Assembly (NCBI GenBank): GCA_041287495.1
Contig: JBEULE010000032.1
Coordinates: 37,703 to 101,702, forward strand
Origin: JAOABC01 sp041287495
GTDB lineage: Bacteria; Aquificota; Aquificia; Aquificales; Hydrogenothermaceae
Length of the DNA stretch: 64,000 nt
Direction: 5' to 3'
The notes under the pieces are model-generated. The model was not told where the DNA came from. It saw nothing but the letters and a program-made list of their open reading frames with translations, and ran no database searches. This document shows positions 59,521 through 64,000 of the stretch, in pieces; within the stretch, counting starts at the first letter, position 1, and each line of letters begins with the position of its first letter. Made by a program: the position numbers and the translations under genes.

Positions 59521-61451
59521 TAAATCTTCTCCTTATTGTTAATAACAGACTTTATTTTGTTTAAAAACTCGGGGAAGGTTAAACTGTATGACCCTTGTTT
59601 CCCTTTTTCTCTTACAGACACAGATTCTGTTTCTACCTCTTTATCTCCTACAACTAACATATAAGGTATTTTTTGAAGTTCAGCATCTCTTATCTTTTTG
59701 TTCATTCTCTCGTTTCTATCATCAACCTCTACCCTTATACCTTCACTTTCCATTATACTTTTTAATCTGTTTGCATAATCTAGATGTTTATCTGCTATAG
59801 GAATAATTTTTACTTGAACCGGTGCAAGCCATACAGGTAAAAATCCGGCGTAATGTTCTATAAGAACTCCTATAAATCTCTCTATTGATCCAAATATAGC
59901 TCTATGGATCATATAAGGTCTGTGTTTTGTATTATCTTCGCCTATATAATACATATCAAATCTTTCCGGTAAATTGAAATCAAACTGTATTGTTGAACAC
60001 TGCCAAAATCTTCCAATAGCATCTTTTATCTTTATATCTATTTTTGGTCCGTAAAATGCACCTCCACCTTCATCTATCTTATATTCAAGTCCCAAACTTT
60101 CTATAGCTTTTCTTAGAGAGTTTGTTGCTACATCCCACATTCTGTCATCGCCAACTGACTTCTCAGGTCTTGTAGATAAAAATACGTCAAACTCATCAAA
60201 TCCATAAGATTTTAGTGTATCTATTGCAAGATGTAAAACATTCTTAATCTCCTCTTCAACTTGGTCTTCCCTACATATTATATGGGCATCATCCTGTGTA
60301 AAACCTCTTACTCTCATAAGTCCATGAAGAGCCCCACTTCTCTCATATCTGTAAACTGTTCCAAGCTCTGCCAATCTTATTGGAAGTTCTTTATAGCTTC
60401 TCTGTTTTGATTTATATATCTCTACATGAAACGGACAGTTCATAGGTTTAACGTAGTAACCTTCTTCTTCTACCTGCATCCTTGGATACATATTTTCTTG
60501 ATAAAAACTTAAGTGTCCACTAGTTTGCCAGAGCGTTTCTCTCCCTACGTGAGGTGTATAGACAAGCTGATAACCTCTTTTAAGGTGTTCTTCTTTCCAA
60601 TAATCTTCAATAAGTTTTCTTATTATGGCACCTTTAGGAAGCCAAATTACAAGTCCGCCACCTACTTCTTCATCTATAATAAAAAGTTCTAACTCTTTAC
60701 CTATCTTTCTGTGGTCTCTTTTCTTTGCCTCTTCAAGCATATTTAGGTAACTTTTAAGTTCCTTCTCATCCCAAAAGGCAATTCCGTAAATTCTCTGAAG
60801 CATCGGGTTTGTCTCTTTCCCTCTCCAGTAAGCTCCGGAAACCGATATAAGTTTAAAGGCTCCAGCTTTGTCTGTTGAAGGTAAATGTGGTCCCCTACAA
60901 AGATCAACAAACTCTCCCTGCTTATATACGGTAATCTCTTCATCTTCTGGAATGTTATGTTTGATTATATCTATCTTGTATATCTCTTTTTTATCTTCAA
61001 AAAATTTTATAGCTTCTTCTCTAGATAGAACTTCCCTTTCTATCTTATAACCTCTCTTTACAATTTCTCTCATTTTTTCTTCTATTTTAGGTAAATCTTC
61101 ATCTGTAAGTCTGTATCCCTCAACTTCAACATCATAATAAAAGCCATTTTCTGTAGTTGGGCCAATTCCTAAATGGACATTTTCATCCCCGTAAATCTCT
61201 TTAAGTGCTTGAGCCATTATGTGAGCTAAAGAGTGACGTAATATTTCTAAACTCTCTGGATCTTTCTTTGTAATTAACTTTATAGATTTTCCTGATTTTA
61301 TTGGTGTATGTATATCTATAATATCTCCATCAACAACAGCTCCTATAATATCATTGTATTTGCCATTCAGATTTTGGATTACTTCCTTTAATGTTTTGTT
61401 TTCCTCTATTGATATAACCTTTCCTTCGTTTTCTAAGATTAACTCTATCAT
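59520..61451 (-). CDS. thrS: Threonyl-tRNA synthetase
   Basis: This 643-residue enzyme has a TGS domain (about 1-60), the editing domain with HSLAHIMAQAL (HxxxH), and the class II core. The core has the NPMLQRIYG entry, motif 2 region RYERSGALHGLMRVRGFTQDD, zinc ligands in MNCPFH and the later His blocks, and motif 3 GSIERFIGVLIEHY. The anticodon-binding domain is at the C-terminus. All three zinc/catalytic segments are intact. It precedes mreB in the same run and overlaps the YbbR-like gene by one base. Confidence 0.98.
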   Translation of the reverse strand: MIELILENEGKVISIEENKTLKEVIQNLNGKYNDIIGAVVDGDIIDIHTPIKSGKSIKLITKKDPESLEILRHSLAHIMAQALKEIYGDENVHLGIGPTTENGFYYDVEVEGYRLTDEDLPKIEEKMREIVKRGYKIEREVLSREEAIKFFEDKKEIYKIDIIKHNIPEDEEITVYKQGEFVDLCRGPHLPSTDKAGAFKLISVSGAYWRGKETNPMLQRIYGIAFWDEKELKSYLNMLEEAKKRDHRKIGKELELFIIDEEVGGGLVIWLPKGAIIRKLIEDYWKEEHLKRGYQLVYTPHVGRETLWQTSGHLSFYQENMYPRMQVEEEGYYVKPMNCPFHVEIYKSKQRSYKELPIRLAELGTVYRYERSGALHGLMRVRGFTQDDAHIICREDQVEEEIKNVLHLAIDTLKSYGFDEFDVFLSTRPEKSVGDDRMWDVATNSLRKAIESLGLEYKIDEGGGAFYGPKIDIKIKDAIGRFWQCSTIQFDFNLPERFDMYYIGEDNTKHRPYMIHRAIFGSIERFIGVLIEHYAGFLPVWLAPVQVKIIPIADKHLDYANRLKSIMESEGIRVEVDDRNERMNKKIRDAELQKIPYMLVVGDKEVETESVSVREKGKQGSYSLTFPEFLNKIKSVINNKEKI

Positions 61452-61873
61452 CAGTATACCTCTTTTTTCTGAAGTTTGCGAGCATATATTATAACATTTT
61501 CAGGTTCTACCGTTACTACATCTTCTCTGCTGAGTCCTTCAGCAAATATATTTACCTTAAGTTCATTTTTCCCTACTTTAAGATTTTTACCATTAACATA
61601 AGCTGTTAGTTTTCCTATCTCATCGTTATTAATCAAACTTCTCCTACCTTCAACTATAATTTTTACTTTTTCAGGTTTTATCTTCACAATTTCAATATCT
61701 GGTGGAATATTAATAACCTCAACATAACTGTAAAATTGATACTTTGTTTTTACAGCAGATGTTACATATAGCCAAAGTATGATAGCAGTTGCTATGGAAA
61801 GTGATTTAAGTAAAAAATCTTCAAAGATTAAAGATTTTAAAGCTCTTTTAACTTTTTTAAATCTTAGTTTCAT
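61451..61873 (-). CDS. YbbR/CdaR-like membrane protein
   Basis: The 140-residue protein has an N-terminal basic region, one membrane helix (about 27-42, SIATAIILWLYV) and a single YbbR beta domain outside (VEVINIPPDIEIVKIKPEKVKIIVEGRR...). In Gram-positive bacteria a multi-domain YbbR protein (CdaR) sits next to and regulates the diadenylate cyclase. The one-domain form here lies 3 bases after cdaA, so the same pairing is inferred. Confidence 0.85.
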   Translation of the reverse strand: MKLRFKKVKRALKSLIFEDFLLKSLSIATAIILWLYVTSAVKTKYQFYSYVEVINIPPDIEIVKIKPEKVKIIVEGRRSLINNDEIGKLTAYVNGKNLKVGKNELKVNIFAEGLSREDVVTVEPENVIIYARKLQKKEVY

Positions 61874-61876
61874 ATT

Positions 61877-62704
61877 TTACCTTCTCAAGTTTTTTCTTAA
61901 CTTTTCAAAAGTAGATGGTTTTTCTATTTCAAGTAGTTTAAATAATTCTTTACGTAATACGAGAGGATCTAAATTTTTATGTATTTTCCCATCGTAACAT
62001 AAAGATATTTCCCCTCTCTCTTCAGAGACCACAATTGCTATAGAGTCTGTCTCTTCTGTTATTCCTATTGCTGCTCTGTGCCTTGTTCCTATGTTCTCCG
62101 GAACTCTTGAAGATATTGTAAGAGGTAAAAAGGCTCTTGCATATGCTATTTTTCTATTTCTTATTATAACAGCTCCATCGTGTAGAGGTGTTTGAGGTGT
62201 AAATATTGATATAATTAACTCCACAGATACCTCGCCATCTATAGTTATCTGTCCTTCAATATAATTTGTAAGGTCCACATTCCTCTCAAATACTATCAAA
62301 GCTCCAATTTTTCTCTCCGCCATAAACAAAGAAGCTCTTATAACATCATCTATAAGTTTTTTACTTGACACTCCAAAATATTTAAATAGTCCTTTTTCTC
62401 CAAGTTTAGCAAGACCTTTTCTAAGTTCAGGCTGAAAGATAACTATCACTAAAAATATAAAAACTCCCCAAAGATTATCAAAAATCCACTCTAATGTTTG
62501 AAGATGTAAAAGTTTAGCTACCATCCAGAAGAAGAAAAGTAAGATAATTCCTATAAGTATCTGCCATCCTCTAGTCCCAGCAAGAAATTTTAATAAATAG
62601 TAGATAATTATTGAAACTATGATTATGTCTAATATATCAGTGATAGCTATTTTTTCTATAATATCTCCTATCTCAAACAATCCTATATCCTCGGATAACA
62701 TCAA
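61877..62704 (-). CDS. cdaA: Diadenylate cyclase CdaA (c-di-AMP synthase)
   Basis: CdaA makes cyclic di-AMP from two ATP. Three N-terminal transmembrane helices (about 25-95) precede the DAC domain. The catalytic motifs are LHDGAVII (DGA, about 175) and GTRHRAAIG (RHR, about 206). TEETDSIAIVVSEERGEIS follows. c-di-AMP controls K+ and osmolyte uptake and wall stress in many bacteria. Its start lies 32 bases inside the 3' end of folP. Confidence 0.95.
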   Translation of the reverse strand: MMLSEDIGLFEIGDIIEKIAITDILDIIIVSIIIYYLLKFLAGTRGWQILIGIILLFFFWMVAKLLHLQTLEWIFDNLWGVFIFLVIVIFQPELRKGLAKLGEKGLFKYFGVSSKKLIDDVIRASLFMAERKIGALIVFERNVDLTNYIEGQITIDGEVSVELIISIFTPQTPLHDGAVIIRNRKIAYARAFLPLTISSRVPENIGTRHRAAIGITEETDSIAIVVSEERGEISLCYDGKIHKNLDPLVLRKELFKLLEIEKPSTFEKLRKNLRR

Positions 62705-63743
62705 GTATAGTTATAAATTCGGCAGTTTCTTTTACATCATGAACTCTAATTATATGGGCTCCGTTTAGAATTGCGTATGCTGTTGCTCCAAGTGTTGCAA
62801 ACAATCTTTCTTTTGGAGGTATATCTGTTTTAGTAAGTAAATTTTTTAATATCACATTTAAAAAAGACTTTCTGGATATTCCTATCAGAATAGGATACCC
62901 TAAAATTTTAAACTCATTTAATCTCTTGATTATCTCAATATTATGCTCTGGAAGTTTTCCAAAACCTATTCCCGGATCTATGATAAATCTATCAGGTCTT
63001 ATTCCCTTTGATATACCGTAGTTTATTCTCTCCTTTAAAAATTTAATAATGTCAAGAACCACATCATCATAGTAAATCTCCCCTTTTTGCATATCTGTTG
63101 GTCTTCTCCTAGTGTGATTGATAATAATAGGACAGTCAAACTTTTTAACTACATCTGCCATGTTTTCGTCAAAGGTCATACCACTGATATCATTTACTAT
63201 GTCTGCCCCAATTTTCAGGGCTTCTTCTGCTACCTTTGATTTATAGGTATCTATAGATATTAAAAATCTATCTCCAAGTTCTTTACGTATAGCTCCTATA
63301 ACAGGTATAACTCTATCTAACTCTTCTTCTAAGGAAACAGGTGTAGCACCGGGTCTTGTTGATTCTCCTCCTATATCTATAATATCGGCTCCCTTTTCTA
63401 GCATAAATGAAACTTTTTCCAAAATTTTATCTATATTTTTATAATCTTGACTACCATTAGAAAATGAGTCTGGAGTTACATTTACAACTCCCATTATAGC
63501 TGTCTTTTGACCTAAATTAAGAAACTTTCCCTTGTAGTTAATCTTAAAATAAGTCTTTTTAAGGTTTATCCACTGTTGTGAAAGTTCCTTTGCAATATCA
63601 GACTTTCCCTTAAATATCAGTTGATTTATAACTTCCTTAAACTGCTCATCATTTTCTACATAAACGGGGTTTTTAAAAGGGTCGTCAAAGTAGATTTTGT
63701 AAATCTCCTTTTTCTCAGGTTTTATAAATGGGAATCCAAACAC
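62673..63743 (-). CDS. folP: Dihydropteroate synthase with N-terminal extension
   Basis: This folate enzyme joins p-aminobenzoate to the pterin. The 356 residues are longer than the usual 270-290. The first ~75 residues (FINPEK-like PFIKPEKKEIYKIYF) precede the core, which opens with MGVVNVTPDSFSNGSQ. Then come DIGGESTRPGA, NDISGMTFD, DPGIGFGKLPEHN, GISRKSF and RVHDV. The extension resembles those of other Aquificota and archaeal-like DHPS, but its role is unknown. It starts at GTG with GGAG 7 bases upstream and overlaps cdaA by 32 bases. Confidence 0.93.
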   Translation of the reverse strand: MFGFPFIKPEKKEIYKIYFDDPFKNPVYVENDEQFKEVINQLIFKGKSDIAKELSQQWINLKKTYFKINYKGKFLNLGQKTAIMGVVNVTPDSFSNGSQDYKNIDKILEKVSFMLEKGADIIDIGGESTRPGATPVSLEEELDRVIPVIGAIRKELGDRFLISIDTYKSKVAEEALKIGADIVNDISGMTFDENMADVVKKFDCPIIINHTRRRPTDMQKGEIYYDDVVLDIIKFLKERINYGISKGIRPDRFIIDPGIGFGKLPEHNIEIIKRLNEFKILGYPILIGISRKSFLNVILKNLLTKTDIPPKERLFATLGATAYAILNGAHIIRVHDVKETAEFITILDVIRGYRIV

Positions 63744-63869
63744 ATCAGATCTCCTTATCTAGATTAATGTTATTGATATTATAACCTACAATAAGATGAT
63801 AACAGTTTTGAAACTAAAGGATTTTAGATTTTTGTTTTGATTCACTGTCGGTTGAGATAAAAATATAAC

Positions 63870-63990
63870 CCCCCGGCATCGACCTACTTTCCCGACCGCT
63901 CTCGCGGCCAGTATCATGGGCGCTGGTGGGCTTAACTGCCGGGTTCGGAATGGAGACCGGGTGTTTCCCCACCGCTATGGACACCAGGGG
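63870..63990 (-). rRNA. rrf: 5S ribosomal RNA
   Basis: About 120 bases on the minus strand fold as 5S rRNA. The ends CCCCTGG and CCGGGGG pair. The loop with CCGAACCCGGCAGTTAAGCCC is the hallmark helix III/loop B sequence, followed by GCGCCCATGATACTGG and GGGAAAGTAGGTCG. Its high GC against an AT-rich background is as expected for a thermophile. By strand, 23S and 16S should lie to the right beyond the window. Confidence 0.95.
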
Positions 63991-64000
63991 AATCTGAATA

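Noticed and set aside
63744..63868. Terminator for the rRNA operon
   Set aside because: The stretch after 5S on the minus strand has T runs but no convincing stem. I cannot support a site.

Overview
The window is a gene-dense, AT-rich stretch of a bacterial chromosome. Three things suggest a thermophilic member of the Aquificota (Sulfurihydrogenibium/Persephonella-like). These are an archaeal-type S-adenosylmethionine synthetase, a class II superoxide reductase beside an Fe/Mn superoxide dismutase, and operons in which unrelated housekeeping genes are packed with overlapping ends. This placement is inferred from gene content, not from a database match. About 65 protein genes, one tRNA, one 5S rRNA and one clear pseudogene are visible. 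I see no insertion sequence, prophage, CRISPR array or secretion island. The only stretch over 300 bases without an intact gene is 44554-45164, which holds the pseudogene.

Layout. 1-5.9 kb: bioB (5' end cut by the window edge), mazG, then uvrC with a secreted SGNH hydrolase and an OatA-like acyltransferase. 5.9-9.5 kb: a division operon (stand-alone diiron oxygen-sensor-type domain, rsmH, ftsL-like, ftsI). 9.6-14.8 kb: a degenerate HD-like protein, a PpiD/SurA-like chaperone, a Spy-like periplasmic protein, rhomboid protease, MFS transporter, gpsA. 14.9-17.3 kb: alr, apparently started from a CUG codon, and an NtrC-type regulator. 17.4-21 kb: a TrpG/PabA-type amidotransferase, gap, murF, a methyltransferase. 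21-24.1 kb: a P-type ATPase and two tiny genes, one an ApbE fragment. 24.1-28.7 kb: rlmB, fmt, obgE, a SemiSWEET, rpmB, a GlcD-type oxidase. 28.8-32.3 kb: two paralogous coiled-coil envelope proteins, a radical SAM enzyme, a GltD-like oxidoreductase. 32.3-41.7 kb: argF, pyrB, dedA, then ubiX, xer, two unknowns, trmI, proB, sppA, lpd and an A-type Fe-S protein. 41.7-45.1 kb: sod and sor diverging from one control region, pepA, the pseudogene. 45.1-50.3 kb: FAD protein, tatD, ftsH, tilS, tRNA(CAU), rpsT. 50.3-54.3 kb: archaeal-type metK, a YihY/BrkB membrane protein that also seems to start at CUG, two YtxH-like proteins, a small membrane protein, OsmC, endonuclease V. 54.3-63.7 kb: the rod-shape cluster (rodA, mrdA, mreD, mreC, mreB), thrS, a YbbR/CdaR-like protein, diadenylate cyclase cdaA, folP. 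63.9-64 kb: 5S rRNA, the end of an rRNA operon continuing to the right.

Functional themes. Envelope building dominates: both class B penicillin-binding proteins, MreBCD/RodA, MurF, alanine racemase, a predicted peptidoglycan O-acetyltransferase, and c-di-AMP synthesis, which in other bacteria is tied to wall and osmotic homeostasis. The second theme is oxygen and oxidative defence (SOD, SOR, OsmC, a diiron sensor-type domain), as expected for a microaerophile. Short shared dyads upstream of sod/sor, the P-type ATPase and the ApbE/small-gene locus hint at a common Fur/PerR-like metal or peroxide regulator.

Many genes start at TTG or GTG, and the Shine-Dalgarno position was used to correct several starts (uvrC, gpsA, rpmB, rpsT, tilS, sor).
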